A stretch of 64,000 nt of DNA, taken from contig NZ_CP045644.1 in assembly GCF_009498455.1 (NCBI RefSeq), forward strand, positions 1,178,001 through 1,242,000, in the 5' to 3' direction. The stretch is from Variovorax paradoxus (lineage in GTDB: Bacteria > Pseudomonadota > Gammaproteobacteria > Burkholderiales > Burkholderiaceae_C). The notes beneath the pieces are model-generated. The model was not told the origin of the DNA. It saw only the letters and a list, made by a program, of their open reading frames with translations, and did not search any database. How positions within the stretch are numbered: position 1 is the first letter of the stretch; the number at the start of each line of letters is the position of its first letter. The position numbers were made by a program, and so were the translations under genes. Positions 42,166-52,968 of the stretch are shown in pieces.

Positions 42166-43803
42166 GTGATCGACTACCAAAGCCTGCGCTTCGACTACAC
42201 CCGCCATGCCGACCAGGACGCCGCCGCGCCCGCCCGCCACCCCGTGGTGGTCGTGGGCGCCGGCCCGGTGGGCCTCACGCTCGCCATCGACCTCGCCCTG
42301 CGGCAGATTCCCGTGGTGCTGCTCGACAACGACAACAGCCTGTCCAGCGGGTCGCGCGCGATCTGCTTTGCCAAGCGCACGCTCGAGGTGTTCGACCGCC
42401 TCGGCTGCGGCGACCGCATGGTGGACAAGGGCGTGTCGTGGCACGTCGGCAAGGTGTTCTTCCATGACGAGCAGGTCTACCGCTTCGACCTGCTGCCCGA
42501 GCCCGGCCACGAGCGCCCGGCCTTCATCAACCTGCAGCAGTACTACGTCGAGGGCTACCTCGTCGAGCGCGCCGCAGCGCTGCCGCTGATCGACCTGCGC
42601 TGGAACAACAAGGTCACCGGTATCGAGCAAGGCGACGACGGCGCGGTGCTGACTGTGGAAACGCCCGAGGGTGAGTACCGCCTGCAGGCCGGCTACGTCG
42701 CCGCCTGCGACGGCTCGCGCTCCAACCTGCGCCAGATGCTGGGGCAGGAAGCCAAGGGCCGCACCTTCCGCGACCGCTTCCTGATCGCCGACATCACGAT
42801 GGACGCACAGCTGCCCACCGAGCGCCGCTTCTGGTTCGATCCGTCGTTCCACCCCGGCCAGAGCGTGCTGCTGCACAAGCAGGCCGACGGCATGTGGCGC
42901 GTCGACTTCCAGCTCGGCTGGGACGCCGACCCGGTGGAAGAGCGCAAGCCCGAGCGCATCACGCCGCGCGTGCGCGCACTGCTGGACAGCATCGGCTTCG
43001 AGGGCGTGCAGTTCCAGATCGGCTGGGCCAGCGTCTACACCTTCGCCTGCCAGCGCATGGAGCGCTTCCGCCACGGGCGTGTGCTGTTCGCGGGCGACTC
43101 GGCGCACGGCGTGTCGCCCTTCGGCGCGCGCGGCGCCAACTCGGGCGTGCAGGACGCGGACAACCTCGCCTGGAAGCTCGCGGCCGTGCTGGCCGGCGAC
43201 GCGCCCGACGCGCTGCTCGACAGCTACGCGAGCGAGCGCGAGTTCGCGGCCGACGAGAACATCCGCAATTCGACGCGCGCCACCGACTTCATCACGCCCA
43301 AGAGCGAGGTGAGCCGGCTGTTCCGCGACGCGGTGCTCGAGCTGACCAAGCGCCATGCCTTCGCGCGCTCGCTGGTCAACAGCGGGCGACTGTCGGTGGC
43401 CACGGTGCTGCGCGACTCGCCGCTCAACACGCCCGACGCCGACTCCTTCGCCGGCGCGATGGTGCCCGGCGCGGCGGCAGCCGATGCGCCCGTGCGGCGC
43501 GCCGACGGCAGCACCGGCTGGCTGCTGCGCGAATGCCATGTGGCGCGCTTCACCGCGCTGGTGTTCGGCACCGGCGACGCCGCCGAGCGCAGCCTGCAGG
43601 CGCTGGAAGCCAGCGACCTCGCGCTGCATGTGGTGCGCGTGGAAGGCACCGGTGCCGATGCCGAACTCGCCATGCAGCGCTACGACGCGCAGCCCGGCAC
43701 CGTCTACCTGCTGCGGCCCGACCAGCACGTGTGCGCGCGCTGGCGGCAGCCCACGGCGGCGAAAATTCGCGCGGCCCTCGACCACGCGCTGGCAAAGGCA
43801 TGA
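42166..43803 (+). CDS. FAD-dependent aromatic monooxygenase (3-(3-hydroxyphenyl)propionate hydroxylase-like)
   Basis: A 545-residue class A flavoprotein hydroxylase that would insert one oxygen into a phenolic ring using NAD(P)H. Motifs: dinucleotide-binding [18 protein letters not shown], the DG motif in [10 protein letters not shown], and the FAD ribityl-binding GD motif [20 protein letters not shown]. The C-terminal 120 residues form a thioredoxin-like domain found in MhpA/PheA relatives. The GTG at 42166 after CGGAGAC is the start; no in-frame ATG fits. Position before hmgA suggests hydroxylation of a 3-hydroxyphenylacetate-like substrate to homogentisate, which is inference. Confidence 0.85.
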   Translation: MIDYQSLRFDYTRHADQDAAAPARHPVVVVGAGPVGLTLAIDLALRQIPVVLLDNDNSLSSGSRAICFAKRTLEVFDRLGCGDRMVDKGVSWHVGKVFFHDEQVYRFDLLPEPGHERPAFINLQQYYVEGYLVERAAALPLIDLRWNNKVTGIEQGDDGAVLTVETPEGEYRLQAGYVAACDGSRSNLRQMLGQEAKGRTFRDRFLIADITMDAQLPTERRFWFDPSFHPGQSVLLHKQADGMWRVDFQLGWDADPVEERKPERITPRVRALLDSIGFEGVQFQIGWASVYTFACQRMERFRHGRVLFAGDSAHGVSPFGARGANSGVQDADNLAWKLAAVLAGDAPDALLDSYASEREFAADENIRNSTRATDFITPKSEVSRLFRDAVLELTKRHAFARSLVNSGRLSVATVLRDSPLNTPDADSFAGAMVPGAAAADAPVRRADGSTGWLLRECHVARFTALVFGTGDAAERSLQALEASDLALHVVRVEGTGADAELAMQRYDAQPGTVYLLRPDQHVCARWRQPTAAKIRAALDHALAKA

Positions 43804-44003
43804 CCCCGATGCAACCACAGCTGATCACCACGCCGAACCTCGACGCGCCCGACGATTTCTACGAGGCGCTCATCGAAGCCCACCAGGGGCTTTCCACCGA
43901 AGAAAGCCACGCCTTCAACGCACGGCTCGTGCTCGTGCTGGCCAACCACGTCGGCTCGCTGGCCGTGCTGCGCGAAGCCTTCGACGCGGCGCGCGCCGGC
44001 TGA
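43800..44003 (+). CDS. DUF2783 small protein
   Basis: A 67-residue helical protein of the DUF2783 family. The core [19 protein letters not shown] followed by [21 protein letters not shown] is typical. Members usually adjoin FAD-dependent aromatic hydroxylases or homogentisate genes, suggesting a small accessory subunit, but function is unproven. ATG 43800 overlaps the monooxygenase stop by four bases, so the two are translationally coupled. Confidence 0.85.
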   Translation: MTPMQPQLITTPNLDAPDDFYEALIEAHQGLSTEESHAFNARLVLVLANHVGSLAVLREAFDAARAG

Positions 44004-44057
44004 GCTGCGCCACATCCACGCACTCCCACCTCATCGCGATTTTCGAAAGAGAAGCCC

Positions 44058-45367
44058 ATGACCCAACCCACCCCGCCTCCGAACGGCGCTACCAGAGCGG
44101 CTTCGGCAACGAATACGCCTCCGAAGCCGTGCCCGGTGCGCTGCCGCAAGGCCGCAACAACCCGCAGCGCGGTCCCTTCGACCTGTACACCGAGCTGCTC
44201 TCGGGCACCGCCTTCACGGCGCCGCGCCACGAGAACCGCCGCACCTGGCTGTACCGCCGCCAGCCCTCGGTGGTGTCGGGCCGCTACCAGCCCTACGCGC
44301 AGACGCACTGGACCACCGGCGCCGACCGCGAAATCGCGCTGCCGCCCGAGCCGATGCGCTGGGGCCCGCTGCCGCTGGACGGCGCGGCCGACGTCGACTT
44401 CATCGACGGCATGCACACGCTGGCCGCCAACGGCGACGCCGAATCGCAGGTCGGCATCGGCTCGCTGATGTACCTGGCGGGCCGTTCGATGGAACAGCGC
44501 GCCTTCGTCAACGCCGACGGCGAGATGCTGGTGATGCCCCAACAGGGCCGCCTCGTCGTCACCACCGAACTCGGCGTGCTCGACGTGAAGCCCGGCGAAA
44601 TCGTGGTGCTGCCACGCGGCATGGCCTTCAAGGTCGCACTGCCCGACGGTCTCTCGCGCGGCTACGTGTGCGAGAACTACGGCGCGCACTTCCGCCTGCC
44701 CGAGCTCGGCCCGATCGGCTCGAACGGCCTGGCCAACGCACGCGACTTCCAGGCGCCCGTGGCGGCCTTCGAGGCAGACGGCGGCGCCTACGGGTTGGTG
44801 AAAAAATTCGGCGGCCGCTTCTGGACCGCACCGACAAAACAGTCGCCCTTCAACGTGGTCGCGTGGCACGGCAACCTCGCGCCGGTGAAGTACGACACGG
44901 CGAACTTCATGGTGATCGGCTCGATCAGCTTCGACCATCCCGATCCGTCGATCTTCACCGTGCTGACCTCGCCCAGCGACACGCCCGGCACGGCCAACTG
45001 CGACTTCGTGATCTTCCCGCCGCGCTGGATGGTCATGGAAAACACCTTCCGTCCGCCGTGGTTCCACCGCAACCTCATGAGCGAGTTCATGGGCCTGGTG
45101 CTGGGCGAGTACGACGCCAAGCCGGGCGGCTTCAAGCCCGGCGGCGCGAGCCTGCACAACTGCATGGTGCCGCACGGCCCGGACGAAGAAGCCTTCGACA
45201 AGGCCACGCACGCCGACCTCAAGCCGCACAAGCTGGACAACACGCTGGCCTTCATGTTCGAGAGCCGCTACCGTTTCATTCCGACGAACTTCGCGCTGCA
45301 AAGCCCGGCGCTCGACACCGACTACACCGACTGCTGGGCCGGTCTGAAAGACCAATTCAAGCCATGA
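44058..45367 (+). CDS. hmgA: Homogentisate 1,2-dioxygenase, apparent 1-nt frameshift at the 5' end
   Basis: The enzyme cleaves homogentisate to maleylacetoacetate using Fe(II). From codon 44075 to the stop, the frame encodes a complete HmgA core: [30 protein letters not shown], iron ligands in [14 protein letters not shown] and MVPHGPDEE. The only well-placed start, ATG 44058 (preceded by GAGAAG), is in another frame. One extra C in the C-run at 44071-44074 would give [17 protein letters not shown], exactly the expected N-terminus. Without it the core frame has no near ATG, GTG or TTG. Either a sequencing error or a disrupted gene. The stop overlaps the Bug gene start (ATGA). Confidence 0.85.
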
Positions 45368-46338
45368 CGCACACCTTCACATTCACGCGCCGCGCCGCGG
45401 CCCTCGCGTTGCTGGCCGCGCCCTTGTTCGCGCATGCGGCCGACTTTCCTTCGAAGCCCATCAAGTTCATCGTGCCCTACACGCCCGGCGGCACCACCGA
45501 CCTCGTGGCGCGCACCGTGGGCCAGAAGGTGTCGGAAAAACTGGGCCAGCCGGTGCTCATCGACAACCGCGGCGGCGCGGGCGGCAACATCGGCATGGAC
45601 GCCGTGGCCAAGGCTGCGCCCGACGGCTACACGATCGGCTTCGGCGCCATCTCGACCAACGCGCTGAACCCGCACATCTACAAGTCGATGGCCTTCGACC
45701 CGCGCAAGGATTTCACGGCCATCAGCCTGCTGGGCATGTCGACCATCGTGCTCGAAGTGCCGGCGGCCTCGCCCATCAAGTCGGTGCCTGACCTCATCGC
45801 CGCCGCGAAGAAGAACCCCGGCCTGCCCTACGCCACCGCGGGCGCCGGCACCTCGATGAACCTGGCCGGCGTGATGTTCGCGCAGATGACCGGCACCGAG
45901 CTCACGCACGTCGCCTACAAGGGCAGCGGCCCGGCCATCACCGACATGCTGGGCAACACCATCGGCGTGATGTTCGACAACCTGCCGGCGTCGCTGCCGC
46001 ACATCCAGGCCGGCAAGCTGCGCGCGCTGGCCGTGGCGGGCTCCACGCGCTCGCCCTCGCTGCCCGACGTGCCGACGATGGCCGAGGCAGGCCTCAAGGG
46101 CTACGCGCTGGAGCCATGGTTCGGCGTGTACGGCCCGGCGAAGCTGCCCGCGCCGATCGTGAAGGCATTGAACGAAGCGTTCGTCGAAGCGTTGGCCATG
46201 CCCGACGTGAAGGCCAAGCTGCAGCAGGCCGGCTTCTCGCCGCGCGGCTCGACCGCGCAGGAGCTCACCACGCTCACCGACACCGAATACAAGCGCCTGG
46301 GCGACGTCGCCAAAAAAGCGGGCATGACCGCCGACTGA
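45364..46338 (+). CDS. Bug-family (TctC-like) extracytoplasmic solute-binding protein
   Basis: A 324-residue periplasmic binding protein of the tripartite tricarboxylate transporter type. The signal peptide has a twin-Arg n-region ([15 protein letters not shown]) and ends near [10 protein letters not shown], and the mature part starts with [21 protein letters not shown], the Bug signature, followed by [12 protein letters not shown] and [13 protein letters not shown]. It captures a carboxylate for a TctAB-like carrier. It lies between hmgA and fahA in overlap with hmgA, so its ligand is probably an aromatic acid feeding homogentisate. The only TctAB pair in the window is 24 kb away. Confidence 0.9.
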   Translation: MTHTFTFTRRAAALALLAAPLFAHAADFPSKPIKFIVPYTPGGTTDLVARTVGQKVSEKLGQPVLIDNRGGAGGNIGMDAVAKAAPDGYTIGFGAISTNALNPHIYKSMAFDPRKDFTAISLLGMSTIVLEVPAASPIKSVPDLIAAAKKNPGLPYATAGAGTSMNLAGVMFAQMTGTELTHVAYKGSGPAITDMLGNTIGVMFDNLPASLPHIQAGKLRALAVAGSTRSPSLPDVPTMAEAGLKGYALEPWFGVYGPAKLPAPIVKALNEAFVEALAMPDVKAKLQQAGFSPRGSTAQELTTLTDTEYKRLGDVAKKAGMTAD

Positions 46339-46364
46339 TCCGATTCAAGAACCGAAAGACATCC

Positions 46365-47633
46365 ATGACCGCACTCAACGCCACCCACGACCCGAAGCTG
46401 CGCAGCTGGGTTGCCGCCGCCAACGTGGCCGGCACCGACTTCCCGATCCAGAACCTGCCCTTCGGCCGCTTCCGCACGGCCGGCAGCAGCGAGGCGTTCC
46501 GCATCGGCGTGGCCATCGGCGACCAGATTCTTGACCTGCGCGCGGCCGGGCTCGTCGACACCGACGACATGAACGTGCTGATGAACGCGAGCGTGAAAGA
46601 CCGCCAGGCCCTGCGCGCCGCGATCTCCGCCGGCCTTGCCGAAGGCAGCAGCCAGCAGGCCGCGTGGGCGAAGGCGCTGCTCGCGCAAGCGCAGGCCGAG
46701 ATGACCGTGCCCTGCCGCATCGGCGACTACACCGACTTCTACACGGGCATCCACCACGCCACCACCATCGGCAAGCTGTTCCGTCCCGACCAGCCGCTCA
46801 TGCCCAACTACAAGTGGGTGCCCATCGGCTACCACGGCCGCGCCTCGTCGATCGGCGTGAGCGGCCAGACCTTCAAGCGCCCGCAAGGCCAGACCAAGGC
46901 GCCCGATGCCGTCGCACCGAGCTTCGGCCCGTCGAAGCGGCTCGACTACGAACTGGAACTGGGCTTCCTCGTCGGCCGCGGCAATGCGCTGGGCGAGCCC
47001 ATCGCCATCGGCGACGCCGAAGACCATCTGTTCGGCGTGACCCTGCTCAACGACTGGTCGGCGCGCGATCTGCAGGCCTGGGAATACCAGCCGCTCGGCC
47101 CGTTCCTCGCGAAGAACTTCGCGAGCACGCTGTCGCCCTGGATCGTGACGACCGACGCGCTGGCCCCGTTCCGCGCCAAGTTCGAGCGCCCCGCCGAAGA
47201 CCCGCAGCCGCTGCCTTACCTCGACGCCCCCTCGAACCGCGCCAGCGGCGCGCTCGACATCACGCTCGAAGTGCTGCTGCAGACCGCGAAGATGCGCGCC
47301 GACGGCGTCGCGCCCGTGCGCCTCACGCTCGGCAACACCACCGAGGCCGCCTACTGGACCGCCGCGCAGCTCATCACGCACCACACGGTGAACGGCTGCA
47401 ACCTGCAGCCCGGCGACCTGCTGGGCTCGGGCACGCTGTCGGGCCCGCAGCCCGACCAGGCCGGCTCGCTGATGGAACTCACGGGGGGCGGCAAGCAGCC
47501 GATCACGCTGCCGAACGGCGAGACGCGCACGTTCCTGGAAGACGGCGACACGCTGGTGATGCGTGGCTGGTGCGAGCGCGAAGGCGCGGTGCGCATCGGG
47601 CTGGGTGAGGTCACGGGGACCGTGATCGCCTGA
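46365..47633 (+). CDS. fahA: Fumarylacetoacetase
   Basis: A 422-residue enzyme that hydrolyses fumarylacetoacetate to fumarate and acetoacetate, the last step of tyrosine and homogentisate degradation. Signatures: FPIQNLPFGRF at the N-terminal domain, DYTDFYTGIHHAT and GYHGRASSI, ELELGFLVGRGN, NDWSARDLQAWEYQPLGPF and GTLSGP with metal ligands (Asp, Glu). It is the terminal gene of the aromatic operon. No maleylacetoacetate isomerase gene lies in this cluster, so that step must come from elsewhere or proceed via a fumarylpyruvate-type shortcut. Confidence 0.95.
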   Translation: MTALNATHDPKLRSWVAAANVAGTDFPIQNLPFGRFRTAGSSEAFRIGVAIGDQILDLRAAGLVDTDDMNVLMNASVKDRQALRAAISAGLAEGSSQQAAWAKALLAQAQAEMTVPCRIGDYTDFYTGIHHATTIGKLFRPDQPLMPNYKWVPIGYHGRASSIGVSGQTFKRPQGQTKAPDAVAPSFGPSKRLDYELELGFLVGRGNALGEPIAIGDAEDHLFGVTLLNDWSARDLQAWEYQPLGPFLAKNFASTLSPWIVTTDALAPFRAKFERPAEDPQPLPYLDAPSNRASGALDITLEVLLQTAKMRADGVAPVRLTLGNTTEAAYWTAAQLITHHTVNGCNLQPGDLLGSGTLSGPQPDQAGSLMELTGGGKQPITLPNGETRTFLEDGDTLVMRGWCEREGAVRIGLGEVTGTVIA

Positions 47634-47665
47634 GGCCCCGCGCCGCCCTCTCTCCCCGTGTTGTT

Positions 47666-47773
47666 CCCTCTCCCTCTGGGAGAGGGCCAGGGTGAGGGCA
47701 GTCGGCCTCACCACATCGCGCGGCGTTGATGGCCGCTCACCCTCACCCCACCCCTCTCCCCCAGGGGAGAGGG
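47666..47773. repeat. Double-hairpin intergenic repeat, copy 3
   Basis: Hairpins CCCTCTCCC-TCT-GGGAGAGGG (47666-47686) and CCCTCTCCCC-CA-GGGGAGAGGG (47752-47773) flank inner arms CAGGGTGAGGG and CCCTCACCC. It sits between the convergent fahA and mrdA stops, so it may serve as a bidirectional terminator there. Confidence 0.8.
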
Positions 47774-47783
47774 AGTCAGACCT

Positions 47784-49781
47784 TCAGGGCGTAGCCGCCG
47801 CCGATGCCGCGCCCGTAGGCACCGGCGAAGCCGCTCCCGCCACGGGCCACACCACCTCGCTGGCCACGCGCGGCTTGCCCATCGGCGCCCCCGCGCGGCC
47901 GATGCGCACGGCGGCCATGTCGGCCTCGCTGGGGTACTGATCCATGAGCCAGTAGTCGAACACGCGGCGCGCAATGGGCGCCGCGGAGCCGGCGCCCCAG
48001 CCCGCGTTCTCGACGATGACGGCCAGCGCGATCTTCGGGTTGCTGGCCGGCGCGTAGGCCATGAACAGCGCGTGGTCGCGCTGGTGCTCTTCGAGCGCGC
48101 GCGCGTTGTACCGGGTGTTCTTGGCCTGCGTCACGGCCTGCGCCGTGCCGGTCTTGCCGGCCGCCTGGTAGCCCGCGCCGGCGAAAACGCTGCGCGCGGT
48201 GCCGCTGGTGACCACGCTGGTCAGGCCTTCGCGGATCACCGCGATGTTGGCGGCGGCGAAGCCGAGGTTCTCGGCCGGCGGCTGCGGCAACGGCACGACC
48301 TGCCCGCTGACCGTGTTGCGCATCGCCAGTGCCAGGTGCGGACGGCGCTTCATGCCGCCGTCGGCCACGATGGCCGTGGCCTGCGCGAGCTGCAGCATGG
48401 TGAAGTTGTTGTAGCCCTGGCCGATGCCCAGCGAGATGGTCTCGCCCGCGTACCATTTTTTCTGCTCGGGCCGCTTGTAGGCGTTGCGCTTCCACTCGGT
48501 GCTCGGCAGCACGCCGCGCAGCTCGCCGCCCAGGTCGATGCCGGTGATCTGGCCGAAGCCCAGGGGCTTCATGAAGTCGTGGATGAGGTCCACGCCCATC
48601 TCGTTGGCCAGCGAGTAGTAGTAGATGTTGCTCGACACCTGGATCGAGCGGCGCATGTCGACGCCGCCCAGGTTGCCTTCGGGACTGCCGAAGCGGTGGC
48701 CGCCGAAGTTGAAGTAGCCGGGGTCGTTCACCACCACGCTCGCGCCGCGCTTGCCGGTCTGCAGTGCCGCCAGCGCCATGAAGGGCTTGTAGGTCGAGCC
48801 CGGCGGGTAGGTGCCGCGCAGCGCGCGGTTGAGCAGCGGCTTGTCGAGCGACTCGCTGAGCTCTTTCCAGCTCTCGGTGTCGATGCCTTCCACGAACAGG
48901 TTCGGATCGAAGGTGGGCTTGCTCACGAAGGCCAGCACCTCGCCGGTCTTGGGGTCGATGGCCACCAGCGCGCCGCGGCGCTCGCCGAACATGTCTTCCA
49001 CCAGCTTCTGCAGCTTGATGTCCAGCGACAGCATGACGGTGTTGCCCGGCGTGGCCGGATGGCTTGCGAGCCGGCGCACGGCGCGCCCGCCGGCCGAGGT
49101 TTCCATCTGCTCGACGCCGGTCTGCCCGTGCAGCATTTTTTCGTAGCTCTGCTCGATGCCGAGCTTGCCGATGTAGTCGGTGCCCTTGTAGTTGGCCTGG
49201 TCTTCTTCTTCCCAGTCTTCCATCGCGGTTTTTTCGCGCTGGTTGATGCGGCCGATGTAGCCGAGCACGTGAGAGCCCGTCTCGCCGTTCGGGTAGTTGC
49301 GGAACAGGCGCGCCTTGATCTCCACGCCCGGGAAGCGGTAGCGCTGGGCCGCGAAGCGCGCCACTTCTTCGTCGCTCAGGCGGGTGCGGATCGGAATGGA
49401 GTCGAAGCTGCGCGAGTCTTCGCGCAGGCGCTTGAAGCGGCGGCGGTCGCGCGGCGACACCTCGAGCACGCTGGTCAGGCTGTTGATGGTTTCCTCGACA
49501 TCGCCGACCTTCGAAGGCGTGATTTCCAGCGTGTAGGCCGAGTAGTTGGAGGCCAGCACGATGCCGTTGCGGTCGAGGATGAGCCCCCGGTTCGGCACCA
49601 CCGGCACCACGGCCGTGCGGTTGCTCTCGGCCTGCTCGGCCAGGTCGTCGTGGCGCACCACCTGCAAGTAAACGAGCCGCGACCCCAGCAGGCCGAAGGC
49701 GAACAGCACCGCCAGGCCGATGACGATCACGCGGCGCTTGAAGCGCGCCAGGTCGGCGGCAACGTTGCGGATTTCGGTCAT
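47784..49781 (-). CDS. mrdA: Penicillin-binding protein 2, elongation-specific transpeptidase
   Basis: A 665-residue class B PBP that cross-links peptidoglycan during side-wall growth with RodA and MreBCD. It has a short cytoplasmic N-terminus and one membrane helix (residues 18-35), the PBP dimer/pedestal domain with NRGLILDRNG, and the transpeptidase domain with SxxK at Ser329-Lys332 (PGSTYKPF), SSN at 383-385, and KTG at 543-545. The last 40 residues are Ala- and Pro-rich and poorly conserved. It follows mreD after 60 bases. No rodA follows; the operon ends at the repeat copy 3. Confidence 0.95.
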   Translation of the reverse strand: MTEIRNVAADLARFKRRVIVIGLAVLFAFGLLGSRLVYLQVVRHDDLAEQAESNRTAVVPVVPNRGLILDRNGIVLASNYSAYTLEITPSKVGDVEETINSLTSVLEVSPRDRRRFKRLREDSRSFDSIPIRTRLSDEEVARFAAQRYRFPGVEIKARLFRNYPNGETGSHVLGYIGRINQREKTAMEDWEEEDQANYKGTDYIGKLGIEQSYEKMLHGQTGVEQMETSAGGRAVRRLASHPATPGNTVMLSLDIKLQKLVEDMFGERRGALVAIDPKTGEVLAFVSKPTFDPNLFVEGIDTESWKELSESLDKPLLNRALRGTYPPGSTYKPFMALAALQTGKRGASVVVNDPGYFNFGGHRFGSPEGNLGGVDMRRSIQVSSNIYYYSLANEMGVDLIHDFMKPLGFGQITGIDLGGELRGVLPSTEWKRNAYKRPEQKKWYAGETISLGIGQGYNNFTMLQLAQATAIVADGGMKRRPHLALAMRNTVSGQVVPLPQPPAENLGFAAANIAVIREGLTSVVTSGTARSVFAGAGYQAAGKTGTAQAVTQAKNTRYNARALEEHQRDHALFMAYAPASNPKIALAVIVENAGWGAGSAAPIARRVFDYWLMDQYPSEADMAAVRIGRAGAPMGKPRVASEVVWPVAGAASPVPTGAASAAATP

Positions 49782-49841
49782 GGCATCAGGAGCTTAGGCG
49801 TGCGCAGGTGCGATGGCAAATGCAGCGCAGGGAAGAAGAAC

Positions 49842-50363
49842 TCAGAGGGGCCGGTTCTCGTCGGGTTCAGGGGTGCGGCGCTGCGGCGCCAGCAGCAACG
49901 CACTGGCCAGCGGCCACAGTGCGGCCTCGAGGGCCGGCGAGATCAGCACGCCCCACCCCGGGAACACGCCGCCGCCGATCATGCGCGTGATCACCTCGAT
50001 GAACTGCGACAGCGCAAACAGCGGCAGCACCTGCAGCGCCTGCGAGAGCACCGGGTACCAGAGCAGACGCCGGTGGATCATGGCCGCGAAGAAGCCCAGC
50101 GTGGTGTAGGACAGCGCGTGCTGGCCCAGCATCGACGACTGGTGCACGTCCATGAGCAGGCCGAACATGAAGGCCGCGCCGATGCCCACGCGCGCGGGCT
50201 GGTGCACGCCCCAGAACACGATCACCAGTGCCAGCAGGTCGGGCATCCAGGCCGCGCGGCCGATGGGGATCATGTTGACCAGCAGCGCCACGAGCAGGCT
50301 GGTCCACATGAAGACGGGGCTGACGGGCAGCAAGAGCTGCTGCTGGCCGGGGCGCTTGATCAT
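49842..50363 (-). CDS. mreD: Rod-shape-determining protein MreD
   Basis: A 173-residue integral membrane protein with five or six helices, part of the elongasome. It is poorly conserved, but length, hydrophobic profile and position between mreC and mrdA identify it. The segment FMFGLLMDVHQSSMLGQHAL is the conserved MreD region. ATG 50363 overlaps the mreC stop by four bases. Confidence 0.92.
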   Translation of the reverse strand: MIKRPGQQQLLLPVSPVFMWTSLLVALLVNMIPIGRAAWMPDLLALVIVFWGVHQPARVGIGAAFMFGLLMDVHQSSMLGQHALSYTTLGFFAAMIHRRLLWYPVLSQALQVLPLFALSQFIEVITRMIGGGVFPGWGVLISPALEAALWPLASALLLAPQRRTPEPDENRPL

Positions 50364-51322
50364 CGCGTGGCTCCCGCGGGCTTCTTTTCGTTCTTGCCGG
50401 CGCCGGGCTTGCCGTCGGGGCGCTTGCGTTGGGTGGATGCGGCCTCGACGTGCGGCGGCGCCACCGGCGCGCCGGAAGGCTCGAGCACCAGCACGTAGCG
50501 CGCCGCCGTCACGCGGGCCAGCGGCACGCAGTAGATGCGCGCAAAGGCCGAATCGGCGCGGCGCTCGATGCGTTCGATCTTCGCCACCGGCAGGCCGGCC
50601 GGGTAGATGCCATCGACGCCGCTGGTGGAGAGCAGGTCGCCCTCCTGCAGGTCGGCATTGGCCGCCATGAAGCGCAGCTCCATGCCGCCGCCGTGCGCCG
50701 AGGCGTCGCCGAAGGCCACGCTGCGCACGCCGGTGCGGGTGTTCTGCACGGGAATGGCCAGGTCGCGGTCGATCACCAGCGTGACCTCGCTCGTGAAGGG
50801 CAGCACCTGCGTGACCTGGCCGAGCACGCCACGCGCATCGATCACCGGCGAGCCGGCCGCCACGCCCTGCGTGAGGCCCTGGTCGATGACGATCTTGCGC
50901 GTGTAGGGGTCGGCCGCGTCGTACAGCACCTCGGCCGGGCGGCCCGGCGTGGTGGTGGTCTGGCGCAGTTCGAGCAGCTCGCGCAGGCGGGCGTTGTCTT
51001 GGGCCAGCGTGTCGGCGCGGCTGGCAGTTTCGGCCTGCAGCATCAGGGCCTTGCGCGCTTCTTCCTCGTTGCGCTGCGCGGTCTGCAGCTCTTCGAAGTA
51101 ACGGCTGCCGCCCATCACCAGCATGACGGGCTTGAGCGCCACCATCTGCACCGGATAGAGCACCGCGCCGATGGCCGAGCGGATCGGCTTCACGAGGTGA
51201 AAGCGTGCATCGGCCACCATGAGGAAGAGCGAGAGCGCGCCGAAGAAGATCAGCTTGCTGAGTGCCGATTGCCCCTGGTTGAACAGGGGTGGCGCTGTGC
51301 GATCGAGCGTGCCCAGAGGCAT
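50360..51322 (-). CDS. mreC: Rod-shape-determining protein MreC
   Basis: A 320-residue bitopic protein linking MreB to PBP2. It has a membrane helix (residues 22-40), a coiled-coil segment (EELQTAQRNEEEARKALMLQAETASR region, residues 75-115), then the beta-barrel MreC domain with VIDARGVLGQVTQVLPFTSEV and GDLLSTSGVDGIYPAGLPVA. The C-terminal 30 residues are Lys/Pro-rich and disordered. It follows mreB after a terminator-like hairpin. Confidence 0.95.
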   Translation of the reverse strand: MPLGTLDRTAPPLFNQGQSALSKLIFFGALSLFLMVADARFHLVKPIRSAIGAVLYPVQMVALKPVMLVMGGSRYFEELQTAQRNEEEARKALMLQAETASRADTLAQDNARLRELLELRQTTTTPGRPAEVLYDAADPYTRKIVIDQGLTQGVAAGSPVIDARGVLGQVTQVLPFTSEVTLVIDRDLAIPVQNTRTGVRSVAFGDASAHGGGMELRFMAANADLQEGDLLSTSGVDGIYPAGLPVAKIERIERRADSAFARIYCVPLARVTAARYVLVLEPSGAPVAPPHVEAASTQRKRPDGKPGAGKNEKKPAGATR

Positions 51323-51351
51323 GTAGTCAGACCCGGCAGTGGTGCAGCATC

Positions 51352-51390
51352 AAATAACAAAAGGCCGGCCTGCGCAAGCAAAGGCCGGCC
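51352..51390 (-). terminator. Terminator or attenuator between mreB and mreC
   Basis: On the minus strand GGCCGGCC (51383-51390), a 12-base loop and GGCCGGCC (51363-51370) form a strong stem followed by TTTTG and TTATTT. It sits 17 bases downstream of the mreB stop and before mreC, so it should end most mreB transcripts and allow a minority to continue to mreCD-mrdA. Confidence 0.7.
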
Positions 51391-51407
51391 GATGGAGGCT
51401 TTCGCCT

Positions 51408-52658
<1,251 letters not shown>

Positions 52659-52668
52659 TCAGCCACCT

Positions 52669-52968
52669 ATGTCTCTTTCCGCTTCCGATATTGCACGCAT
52701 CGCCTCGTTGGCGCGGCTGCAGCTTGCCCCAGACGAAAGCGAGCGCATGCTCACTCAAATCAACGGCTTCTTCGATCTGGTCGAACGCATGCGCGCGGTC
52801 GACACCACCGGCGTCGAGCCGCTGGCGCATCCGGTGGCCGCGCTCGAAGACGTGACGCTGCGCCTGCGCGACGACGTCGTGAGCGAGCCGAACAACCGTG
52901 AAGCCAACCAGAAGAGCGCCCCGGCCGTCGAAGCCGGCCTGTTCCTCGTGCCCAAGGTGATCGAATGA
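52669..52968 (+). CDS. gatC: Asp-tRNA(Asn)/Glu-tRNA(Gln) amidotransferase subunit C
   Basis: A 99-residue subunit that stabilises GatA-Gat[20 protein letters not shown] opens it and the GVEPLAHP plus [13 protein letters not shown] blocks are diagnostic. The ATG at 52669 is the only suitable start. The stop overlaps the gatA start (ATGATGA). Presence of the trio indicates indirect formation of Asn-tRNA and/or Gln-tRNA in this organism. Confidence 0.95.
   Translation: MSLSASDIARIASLARLQLAPDESERMLTQINGFFDLVERMRAVDTTGVEPLAHPVAALEDVTLRLRDDVVSEPNNREANQKSAPAVEAGLFLVPKVIE

Noticed and set aside
48072..50498. 808-codon plus-strand frame opposite mrdA and mreD
   Set aside because: Antisense to essential genes with clear catalytic motifs; no recognisable domain in the frame.
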